In this document: piece by piece, positions 6,508 through 12,694 of the stretch
How the letters are laid out: every line of letters begins with the position of its first letter
How positions within the stretch are numbered: position 1 is the first letter of the stretch
From: Tannerella sp.
Lineage (GTDB): Bacteria; Bacteroidota; Bacteroidia; Bacteroidales; Tannerellaceae
Direction of reading: 5' to 3'
DNA length: 12,694 nt
NCBI GenBank assembly: GCA_031262895.1
Contig: JAISGW010000038.1
Coordinates: 1 to 12,694 of the forward strand
Made by a program: the position numbers and the translations under genes
The notes under the pieces: model-generated
Told to the model about the DNA's origin: nothing
The model's database searches: none
Seen by the model: the letters and a program-made list of their open reading frames with translations, nothing else

Positions 6508-7323
6508 ATGAAACGTGTGTTGTTTATTTTGCTGGCCGCCTCTTGCGGCTTAGGGCTGAAGGCACAGGAGCCGGACAGCCTGGCGATATGGCCTGGCGAT
6601 GCGTCGAAGGCCGCTGCCGAAATGTTCATCTATCATCCTAACGCGAAGGCGCAAACGCCCACGGCCGCCGTGCTGGTCTTCCCCGGCGGAGGCTATCGGA
6701 TGTTGGCTATGGATACGGAGGGCAGCATGATGGCCCGCTGGTATGCCGCCCACGGACTGACTGCCGTGGTGGTGCGCTACCGCATGCCGGAGGGTGTGCG
6801 TACGGTTCCCCTCGACGATGCCGTGCGTGCCATGCAAATCCTGCGCGCCCATGCGGCGGCCTGGAACATTGACCCGAAGAAGGTCGGCGCAGTCGGCTCT
6901 TCGGCCGGAGGGCATTTGGCCGCCTCGCTTTGCACTTTGGCGCCCGTGGCCGACCGCCCCGACTTCGCCGTCCTGTATTATCCTGTGATTAGCTTTGAGA
7001 CGGGCATCACCCATTTGGGCAGCCGCAACAATCTTTTGGGCAAAGATAAGGACGACCCGAAATGGATCGCCCATTATTCCCTTGACAAGCAGGTCGACGC
7101 CCATACGCCGCCTACGCTGATGATGCTGGCCGATGACGATAATACCGTGCCGCCTGAAAACAGCCTCCTTTATTACGAAGCCTTGAAGCGGCAGCATATC
7201 CGCGCCGCGCTTTACATCTTCCCCTTCGGGGGGCACGGCTTCGGCTTCAAGGACAGCTATGCCTATCAAGCCGAGTCGCGCCGCCTCCTCGCGGGTTGGC
7301 TGCAGAGCCTGCACCTCTTGTAA
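6508..7323 (+). CDS. Secreted alpha/beta-hydrolase, acetyl-xylan-esterase-like
   Basis: The protein has 271 residues from the ATG at 6508. The frame extends upstream to 6400 through the repeats, but the signal peptide (MKRVLFILLAASCGLGLKAQ) fixes the start. The oxyanion-hole motif is FPGGGYRM (58-65). The nucleophile elbow is GSSAGG (130-135) with Ser132 as nucleophile. The acid is one of Asp209-211 in LADDDNTVPPENS, and the base is His243 in GGHGFG. This pattern is that of BD-FAE/Aes-type carboxylesterases, often annotated as acetyl xylan esterase or endo-1,4-beta-xylanase B-like in Bacteroidetes. It would remove acyl groups from sugars or small esters in the periplasm or outside the cell. 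Length is normal and all catalytic residues are present. It is divergent from the receptor gene and convergent with fhs, only 10 bp away. The exact substrate is unknown. Confidence 0.87.
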   Translation: MKRVLFILLAASCGLGLKAQEPDSLAIWPGDASKAAAEMFIYHPNAKAQTPTAAVLVFPGGGYRMLAMDTEGSMMARWYAAHGLTAVVVRYRMPEGVRTVPLDDAVRAMQILRAHAAAWNIDPKKVGAVGSSAGGHLAASLCTLAPVADRPDFAVLYYPVISFETGITHLGSRNNLLGKDKDDPKWIAHYSLDKQVDAHTPPTLMMLADDDNTVPPENSLLYYEALKRQHIRAALYIFPFGGHGFGFKDSYAYQAESRRLLAGWLQSLHLL

Positions 7324-7333
7324 ACGGCAACCT

Positions 7334-9001
7334 TTACGACAGCCCTTCGACCTGGCCGTCCACCAGGTCGATGTGGCGCGCCTGCGGGTCTTTGGGCAGG
7401 CCGGGCATGCGCATGATGTCGCCCATGACGACGACAATCATTTCGGCGCCGCTGTTGATGATGACATCGCGCACTTTCATCTCGAAGCCGCCCAACGCGT
7501 CGTAAGCCTTGGGATCGGCCGAGAAGGAATACTGCGTCTTGGCGATGCAGACGGGGTAATGGCCGAGGCCGAGGCTCTCTATCTGTTTGAGCTGCTTCTC
7601 TGCGGCGGAGGTATAGACCACCGACGTGGCGCCATAGATGTGCGCTGCCACCTTGCGTATTTTCTCGCGCACGGAATCGCCGTCCTCGTAGGTGAAGGCG
7701 AGGGGCGCCGAGGGATGCTGCGCTATCGTATCGACAAGCAGCTTGGCCAGTTCGAGACCGCCCGCCCCGCCTTCGGCAAAGACCGTGTTGAGGGCAAATC
7801 CCACGCCTTGCTCTTTGCAATGTTCGGCCACGAGGGCGATTTCCTCGTCGCTGTCCTCGGCGAAACGATTGAAGGTGACGATAATCTGTTGTCCGAAGCC
7901 CTTCATGTTGGCGATGTGCTTGTCTAAGTTGGCGAAGCCGCGGCGCAGGCCTTCCGTATCGGGCAGCTTGATGTCTTTCTCCGGCACACCGCCGTGCAGC
8001 TTCAGGCTCTGGGCCGTGGCCACGATGACGGTCAACTCCGGGCGCAGGCCGGCCTTGCGGCATTTGATGTTGAAGAATTTCTCGGCTCCCAGGTCGGCAC
8101 CGAAGCCGGCCTCAGTGATTACGTAATCGCCGTAGGTGAGCGCCATCTTGGTGGCGACGACGGAATTGCAGCCGTGGGCGATATTGGCGAAGGGGCCTCC
8201 GTGCACGAAGGCGGCCGTATGCTCGGTGGTTTGCACGAGGTTGGGGAGCAGGGCGTCCTTGAGCAGGACGGTGATGGCACCCGCCACGCCGAGGTCGTTC
8301 ACGGTAAAGGCTTTGCCCTCGTGGGTGTATCCGAGCAGGATGTTGCCGACGCGGCGCCTGAGGTCGTCCAGGTCAGTGGCTAAGCAGAGGATGGCCATGA
8401 TTTCCGAGGCGGCGGTGATATCGAAGCCGGTCTCCGCCGGCACGCCGTTGCCAGGGCCGCCCAAGCCGGAGACGATGTTGCGCAGGTTGCGGTCGTTCAC
8501 GTCGAGCACCCGCTTCCATTTCACCTCCTTCAGGCCCACGCCCGTGTTGCGGTTCTGGTAAATGTAATTGTCCAGAAGGGCGGCAATCATGTTGTGGGCG
8601 GAAGTGATGGCGTGGAAATCGCCCGTGAAGTGCAGGTTAATGTTCTCCATGGGCAGCACTTGCGAATAGCCGCCGCCGGCGGCGCCGCCCTTCATGCCGA
8701 AACAGGGGCCGAGCGAAGGCTCGCGCAGGGCCACGATGGCCTTTTTCCCAAGCCGGTTCAGTCCGAGGCTGAGGCCGATGGAGACAGTCGTCTTGCCGAT
8801 GCCGGCCTTCGTGGGCGTAATGGCCGTCACGAGGATGAGATGATGACGGCGTATGGCCTCCTCGTTGATGAGCTTCAGCGGTATCTTGGCCATGTAGCGG
8901 CCGTAGTTCTGCACTTCGTAACGGGGTATGCCGATGCGCTCGGCCACATCCTTAATCTTATCCAATTCGATTTCTCTTGCGATTTCGATGTCTGTTTTCA
9001 T
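7334..9001 (-). CDS. fhs: Formate-tetrahydrofolate ligase
   Basis: The protein has 555 residues, the usual length for the family, starting at the ATG at 9001 (MKTDIEIAREIELDKIKDVA). It joins formate to tetrahydrofolate with ATP to give 10-formyltetrahydrofolate, feeding one-carbon units to purine and other synthesis in the cytoplasm. The P-loop is TPTKAGIGKTT (62-72). The signature REPSLGPCFGMKGGAAGGGY (93-112) is intact, as are TGDFHAITSAHN (126-137) and VATAQSLKLHGG (327-338). The canonical clostridial enzyme reads TPAGEGKTT in the loop and VATVRALKMHGG later, so both sites differ here; the core Gly-Lys-Thr residues are kept and I take this as a lineage variant. It follows the transglutaminase-like gene on the same strand after a 61-bp gap that holds a -7-like element, so it may have its own promoter or share the transcript. 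Confidence 0.97.
   Translation of the reverse strand: MKTDIEIAREIELDKIKDVAERIGIPRYEVQNYGRYMAKIPLKLINEEAIRRHHLILVTAITPTKAGIGKTTVSIGLSLGLNRLGKKAIVALREPSLGPCFGMKGGAAGGGYSQVLPMENINLHFTGDFHAITSAHNMIAALLDNYIYQNRNTGVGLKEVKWKRVLDVNDRNLRNIVSGLGGPGNGVPAETGFDITAASEIMAILCLATDLDDLRRRVGNILLGYTHEGKAFTVNDLGVAGAITVLLKDALLPNLVQTTEHTAAFVHGGPFANIAHGCNSVVATKMALTYGDYVITEAGFGADLGAEKFFNIKCRKAGLRPELTVIVATAQSLKLHGGVPEKDIKLPDTEGLRRGFANLDKHIANMKGFGQQIIVTFNRFAEDSDEEIALVAEHCKEQGVGFALNTVFAEGGAGGLELAKLLVDTIAQHPSAPLAFTYEDGDSVREKIRKVAAHIYGATSVVYTSAAEKQLKQIESLGLGHYPVCIAKTQYSFSADPKAYDALGGFEMKVRDVIINSGAEMIVVVMGDIMRMPGLPKDPQARHIDLVDGQVEGLS
7348..7370. other. Perfect 8-bp inverted repeat inside the 3' end of fhs
   Basis: CGACCTGG (7348-7355) and CCAGGTCG (7363-7370) are separated by 7 nt. 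The repeat lies in the last codons of fhs and just beyond the hydrolase stop at 7323. It could fold in the 3' end of either transcript and limit read-through between the two convergent genes, but no U-tract follows on either strand, so it is not a standard intrinsic terminator. Confidence 0.4.
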
Positions 9002-9035
9002 GACTTCTTTATTTTGGTTTTGTTAAATATGTGGG

Positions 9036-9043
9036 CAAATGTA
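9036..9043 (-). promoter_or_regulatory. -7 element of fhs
   Basis: On the minus strand this reads TACATTTG, an exact TAnnTTTG match, 34 bp before the ATG at 9001, predicting a leader of about 28 nt. I see no clear TTTG at the -33 position, which would fall at the very end of the upstream gene. It suggests that fhs can be transcribed apart from the transglutaminase-like gene. Confidence 0.5.
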
Positions 9044-9062
9044 CGGCTTTATCGGATTTCGT

Positions 9063-10391
9063 TTATAAGTAATCTATGTCCATTTGATAATTCCACAGGG
9101 GAAAATAAAGGTTACCGCCCCGCCATTCCACCTCGCCGCGCTGGAAATCCACCGTCTCGCTCCGGGGATATTGCTTGGCGGGCACTAAGGGGCGGCTGAA
9201 GTCGGTGTTCACTATCAGGCGCCAGGAATCAATGCCGCCGAGGAAGAAATAGGCCTCGTCAGTGTCGCGGGCATAAGTGGGGATGCCGAACGACTGGTCG
9301 ACGGGCACCCAGCCCGGCCCTTCCAGGTAAATCTCCGCCCAATCGTGCAGGTTCCAGGCATTGGGATGCATCATGAAACCGCTCTCGAAACGGGCGGGTA
9401 TGCCGCTGATGCGGCAGAGGGTGATGAAGAGGAGCGTCACTTGCCCGCAGTCGCCGTGCCTGTTGTCCAGCACGTATTCTGGTATGTCGGCGATGGTGGA
9501 ATATTCGCGCGCGGAAGCCCAGGGGAAATGGTCGTTCACGTAGCGGAAGATGCGCTTGGCCTTCAGCAGGGGGTTGGTCTCTCCGGCCGTGAGGCTGGTG
9601 GCCAGGGCGCGCAGGCGGGGCGAAAAGCGGATATGCCGTTCCCGTTCGGAAGTATATTCCTTGTAAGAAGCCGAGGCTGTGTCGTAGGGCAGCACCTCGG
9701 CGGGCTGCAGCGGGTGCCATTCCCCGTAAGAGGTATAGGAAAAGGTTTCGGAGAAGACGGTCGGCTTGTCGCGCACAGCCCGCTTTTCCATGTATAGCGT
9801 GCTGTGCGGGCAGTCGACAGGCGCGAAGGTCGGCGCCTCGCTGCTGGAAAGGAATTTCACGTCTTGCTGCCTTGGCCGGTCGCGGCGAGGGTAGGGTAGC
9901 CAGCAGCGGATAATTTCGCCCGCAGGCACGGCATTGGCCTTTACCGTGAGCGTGTAATGCACGCGCATCCGTTTGGGGGCAACCAGAAAACGGCCCGTCG
10001 CCCGCACGCTTTGGATGATTTCAGGCAGGTTTTTCTCGTCGGCCAACTCGCTTCCGCTGGGCGGGTTCCCGTCTTTCGCTATCTTGATGGCGCGGCAAAG
10101 GGAGTCGATGCGGAACAGATTGGGCGCCGCATTGCGGAAATAGCGCTTCTTGCCGTCCAGCGTCATGCACTCCAGGGCGCCCGTGGCTTCCCAGGCACGC
10201 AATTGCTGCTCGTTCACGTTCGGAATGTAACGGCGGATGTAAGCGGTCACTTCAGGTTCTGTCCGGTTGAAGTCGACCAGGAGACGCTGGTGCAGGTCAT
10301 CTTCCCAGCGGTAGGCTTTTACCTCCGGCTTGGGGCTGCAGGCGCAGAGTCCCAAGGCCAGGGCCAGATAATTGAAAATTCTTTTTCTCAT
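9063..10391 (-). CDS. Transglutaminase-like (cysteine-protease fold) lipoprotein
   Basis: The protein has 442 residues from the ATG at 10391. A longer frame to 10448 crosses the promoter region and hides the signal peptide. Residues 1-17 are a lipoprotein signal peptide and Cys18 is the likely lipidation site (LCAC). The following residues (SPKPEV) do not look like the K-(D/E)2 surface signal, so the inner face of the outer membrane is the simpler guess. Residues 25-135 form an N-terminal region I cannot assign. A beta-rich segment follows (RVHYTLTVKANAVPAGE, 143-159), then the transglutaminase core with Cys315 in HGDCGQ, His349 in NLHDWAEIYL and Asp365 in GWVPVDQSFG. The triad is complete, so it is probably active as a protease, amidase or transglutaminase on peptides or cell-wall material; the substrate is unknown. 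It is divergent from the GH31 gene and precedes fhs on the same strand. Confidence 0.84.
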   Translation of the reverse strand: MRKRIFNYLALALGLCACSPKPEVKAYRWEDDLHQRLLVDFNRTEPEVTAYIRRYIPNVNEQQLRAWEATGALECMTLDGKKRYFRNAAPNLFRIDSLCRAIKIAKDGNPPSGSELADEKNLPEIIQSVRATGRFLVAPKRMRVHYTLTVKANAVPAGEIIRCWLPYPRRDRPRQQDVKFLSSSEAPTFAPVDCPHSTLYMEKRAVRDKPTVFSETFSYTSYGEWHPLQPAEVLPYDTASASYKEYTSERERHIRFSPRLRALATSLTAGETNPLLKAKRIFRYVNDHFPWASAREYSTIADIPEYVLDNRHGDCGQVTLLFITLCRISGIPARFESGFMMHPNAWNLHDWAEIYLEGPGWVPVDQSFGIPTYARDTDEAYFFLGGIDSWRLIVNTDFSRPLVPAKQYPRSETVDFQRGEVEWRGGNLYFPLWNYQMDIDYL

Positions 10392-10414
10392 GTCATTTAA
10401 AGCGCGAATGCCCG

Positions 10415-10422
10415 CAAAAATA
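10415..10422 (-). promoter_or_regulatory. -7 element of the transglutaminase-like gene
   Basis: The minus strand reads TATTTTTG, an exact TAnnTTTG match, 23 bp before the ATG at 10391, giving a leader of about 17 nt. No TTTG is present at the -33 position. It lies 13 bp from the plus-strand -7 element of the GH31 gene, so the two divergent promoters overlap. Confidence 0.45.
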
Positions 10423-10435
10423 GTGGAAACTTCCC

Positions 10436-10443
10436 TACTTTTG
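10436..10443 (+). promoter_or_regulatory. -7 element of the GH31 gene
   Basis: TACTTTTG is an exact TAnnTTTG match and is identical to the -7 element at 469-476. No TTTG lies 19-21 bp upstream. Transcription from about 10450 would leave a leader of roughly 68 nt before the ATG at 10518. A small inverted repeat, GGAAACTTCC (10425-10434), lies between this and the opposing -7 element. Confidence 0.55.
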
Positions 10444-10517
10444 CACACGTAAAAAAGAGATGACGTCCCTACTTACCTTTGAAGAAAAACAGAAGAATCA
10501 AATTATTATCAACTACA

Positions 10518-12647
10518 ATGAAGATCAAAAACGTATTTTATGGCTTGGCTACCCTGCTCCTGCTTGCCCCTGCGGCACAGGGCCGGGAGCTGAAGATAGC
10601 CTCCTCCATGTTGGTGGGCGACCGCATTGCCATGTTTGTGCCCGAAGCTTACGACTCCGTGCGCACGCCTTCGCTCATCCTGATGCACGAACCGGTAAGG
10701 CGCGGCAATCTGCCTGCCGGATGGGCATTGACCCCGCGCTACACCTTGAACGACGGTCAGGCCACCGCCACGGTAGCTGTTCCCGCCGGAACCTCTCTCT
10801 ATGGCGGAGGTGAAGTGACCGGCCCGCTGTTGCGCAACGGCATGACCGTCAAACTCTGGAACACCGACAACGGTGCCTACTATAAGGACCACGGCAAACG
10901 CCTCTACCAGTCACACCCCTGGGTGCTGGGCGTACGTCCCGACGGCACCGCCTTCGGCGTGCTCTTCGACAGTTTCTGGAAGGCCGAACTCACTACCGAC
11001 AATGGCCAAATCATCTTTCGAAGCACAGGGACACCCTTCCGTACTTATATCATCGACAGGGAAAGTCCGCAGGCCGTTGTGAAAGGCTTGGCCGAGTTGA
11101 CAGGCACCATCTCCATGCCGCCCCGCTGGGCCTTGGGCTATAACCAGTGCCGCTTCTCCTACGTGCCGGACGCCCGCGTCAGGCAAATTGCCGACACCTT
11201 CCGCCTGAAGAAGATACCCTGCGACGTCATCTGGTTCGACATCGACTACATGGATGGTTACCGCATCTTCACCATCAACAAGCAGCGGTTCCCCGACCCT
11301 AAGGCAACCAATCGCTACCTGCATGACAAGCAGTTCCATTCGGTATTCATGATAGATCCGGGAGTGAAGGTGGATTCCAACTACTTTGTCTATCGCAGCG
11401 GACATGCCCGCGACCTCTTTGTGCACGACGCCTATCATCGTGAATACCACGGCCGGGTATGGCCGGGCGAGTGCGCATTTCCCGACTTCACCCGCCCCGA
11501 GGCACGCGCCTGGTGGAGCGGCCTTTATAAGAATTTCTTGGCTAACGGTATCGACGGCATCTGGAACGATATGAACGAACCCTCCGTTTTTGGTGGTCCC
11601 GATGGAACAATGCCGTACAGCAATATACACTTGGGAGGCGGCAGCCTGCCTACCGGCTCGCATCTGATGTATCACGATGCTTATGGACGGCTGATGGTGG
11701 AAGCCACCTACGACGGGATGCTGGAAGCCAGACCCGATAAGCGTCCCTTTGTTCTCTCACGCGCCAATCTGCTGGGCGGACAGCGCTTCGCGGCTTGCTG
11801 GACAGGCGATAATGCCGCCATCCCTGCGCACGAGAAAATGTCGATACCCATGTCCATCACATTGGGCTTGTCGGGACAGCCGTTCAGCGGCCCTGACATA
11901 GGTGGTTTCCTCGGCAATACCTCGCCCGACTTGTTCGGCGAATGGATGGGCTTCGGTGCCTTCTTCCCCTTCGCCCGCGGACATGCCACTAAAGGTTCCA
12001 ACAACAAAGAGCCGTGGGCCTTCGGCAAGGCGGTGGAAAATGCGTCGCGCATAGCACTCGACCGCCGCTACCGGTTGCTGCCATACCTTTATACCCTTTT
12101 CTATCGGGCGCATACCAATGGCGAACCGGTGATGGAGCCGCTCTTCTTTGCCGATACCAAAGACCCCGCTCTCCGCACCGAGCAGCAGGCCATCCAGTTG
12201 GGCGATAACCTGCTTGTCATCCCCCGCTTCGCCAAGAACCCGGCACTGCCGAAAGGCATCTGGGAGAGGCTCTCCTTAGTAAAAGGCGACCTGAAAGGGA
12301 AATACCAGGCTACGCTGAAGGTGCGTGGCGGAAGCATCATCCCTGTCGGTAAAGTGATACAGAACACCGAAGAGAAGTCCTTTGACCCGCTCACGCTGAT
12401 TGTCTGCCCCGATGCCCAAGGCAAGGCCAAAGGTACCCTCTACTGGGATGCCGGCGACGGCTGGGGATTCCAGAAGGGCGACTACAAGCTCTATACATTC
12501 GAGGCCAAGCAGGAAGGCGGCCATACCGTCGTACGGATTGCCGACGAACAAGGCAACCGCCATATTGACTTGGGCAAGGTGCAGGTAGAAGTGCTGCGCA
12601 ATGGAAAGACAAGCCGCGGCGTTTATGCCGGTGCAACGAATCAATAG
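10518..12647 (+). CDS. Secreted glycoside hydrolase family 31 alpha-glucosidase
   Basis: The protein has 709 residues from the ATG at 10518; an upstream in-frame TTG at 10479 would move the signal peptide inward. Residues 1-22 are a signal peptide (MKIKNVFYGLATLLLLAPAA, cleavage near QG-RE). An N-terminal beta-sandwich (about 25-195) includes GTSLYGGGEVTGPL (91-104). The (beta/alpha)8 barrel then shows VIWFDIDYMDGY (237-248), the nucleophile motif WNDMNEP (349-355) with Asp351, and CWTGDN (427-432) with Asp431 as acid/base. Supporting motifs are FSGPDIGGF (456-464) and FARGHATKGSNNKEPW (485-500). C-terminal beta domains hold VRGGSIIPV (602-610). The WNDMNEP form fits alpha-glucosidases rather than the KTDFGE form of alpha-xylosidases. 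It would release glucose from the non-reducing end of alpha-glucans with retention, in the periplasm or outside. No SusC/SusD or regulator is adjacent. Confidence 0.93.
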   Translation: MKIKNVFYGLATLLLLAPAAQGRELKIASSMLVGDRIAMFVPEAYDSVRTPSLILMHEPVRRGNLPAGWALTPRYTLNDGQATATVAVPAGTSLYGGGEVTGPLLRNGMTVKLWNTDNGAYYKDHGKRLYQSHPWVLGVRPDGTAFGVLFDSFWKAELTTDNGQIIFRSTGTPFRTYIIDRESPQAVVKGLAELTGTISMPPRWALGYNQCRFSYVPDARVRQIADTFRLKKIPCDVIWFDIDYMDGYRIFTINKQRFPDPKATNRYLHDKQFHSVFMIDPGVKVDSNYFVYRSGHARDLFVHDAYHREYHGRVWPGECAFPDFTRPEARAWWSGLYKNFLANGIDGIWNDMNEPSVFGGPDGTMPYSNIHLGGGSLPTGSHLMYHDAYGRLMVEATYDGMLEARPDKRPFVLSRANLLGGQRFAACWTGDNAAIPAHEKMSIPMSITLGLSGQPFSGPDIGGFLGNTSPDLFGEWMGFGAFFPFARGHATKGSNNKEPWAFGKAVENASRIALDRRYRLLPYLYTLFYRAHTNGEPVMEPLFFADTKDPALRTEQQAIQLGDNLLVIPRFAKNPALPKGIWERLSLVKGDLKGKYQATLKVRGGSIIPVGKVIQNTEEKSFDPLTLIVCPDAQGKAKGTLYWDAGDGWGFQKGDYKLYTFEAKQEGGHTVVRIADEQGNRHIDLGKVQVEVLRNGKTSRGVYAGATNQ

Positions 12648-12694
12648 TCCTGTCTCTTGACCGATAAGCCTTACAGAATAAGCTCCGGGTTCCC
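12648..12694. other. Short 3' flank after the GH31 gene
   Basis: These 47 bases after the stop codon hold no hairpin followed by a T-tract and no readable gene. ATAAGC occurs twice as a direct repeat, which I take as chance. The terminator of the GH31 gene probably lies beyond the window. Confidence 0.5.

Noticed and set aside
10460..10813. A small plus-strand frame starting MTSLLTFEEKQKNQ before and across the GH31 start, possible leader peptide
   Set aside because: It runs out of frame far into the GH31 gene, and its later part is Cys/His/Arg-rich shadow sequence. Nothing supports translation.
1..12694. tRNA, rRNA, insertion sequence or phage attachment site
   Set aside because: Reading through the intergenic spaces I saw no cloverleaf, transposase, terminal inverted repeat pair or integrase; almost all other sequence is coding.

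Overview
The window reads as chromosomal DNA of a Bacteroidales bacterium. Four things point there: promoter -7 elements of the Bacteroides form TAnnTTTG, with TTTG about 19 bp upstream in the best case; lipoproteins with Bacteroidetes-type signal sequences; an OMP_b-brl_3-type outer-membrane barrel receptor; and a DUF5119/fimbrillin-type lipoprotein. By eye, base composition is clearly above 50% GC outside the intergenic spaces, which is high for Bacteroides itself and would suit other genera of the order. I cannot name the genus.

Layout: (1) 1-408, minus, the N-terminal part of a PLP-dependent aminotransferase, cut by the window edge. (2) 523-1689, plus, a fimbrillin-associated (DUF5119-like) lipoprotein with a near-perfect Bacteroides promoter and a possible surface-export signal. 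(3) 1686-3209, minus, a GH3-family acyl-adenylating enzyme whose stop overlaps the previous gene's stop by 4 bp. (4) 3303-6173, minus, a large TonB-dependent-receptor-like outer-membrane protein ending in an Arg/Gly tail and an intrinsic terminator. (5) 6183-6467, a non-genic stretch filled by a 42-bp tandem repeat array carrying inverted repeats. (6) 6508-7323, plus, a secreted alpha/beta-hydrolase. (7) 7334-9001, minus, formate-tetrahydrofolate ligase. (8) 9063-10391, minus, a transglutaminase-like lipoprotein. (9) 10518-12647, plus, a secreted GH31 alpha-glucosidase, divergent from (8).

The genes do not form one pathway. The secreted hydrolase, GH31 enzyme, transglutaminase-like lipoprotein and barrel receptor fit a cell that digests polymers at its envelope, but there is no SusC/SusD pair and the strands alternate, so this is not a polysaccharide utilisation locus. 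Formate-tetrahydrofolate ligase and the aminotransferase are ordinary metabolism.

I found no clear new multi-gene system. The signal least explained by the genes is the 42-bp array between the receptor and the hydrolase. Its period equals four turns of B-DNA, four of its units carry a TTGGAA-N3-TTCCAA inverted repeat, and it lies in the shared upstream region of two divergent envelope genes. Other points of interest are the GH3 enzyme of unknown substrate, the Arg/Gly tail on the receptor, and the orphan fimbrillin-type lipoprotein.
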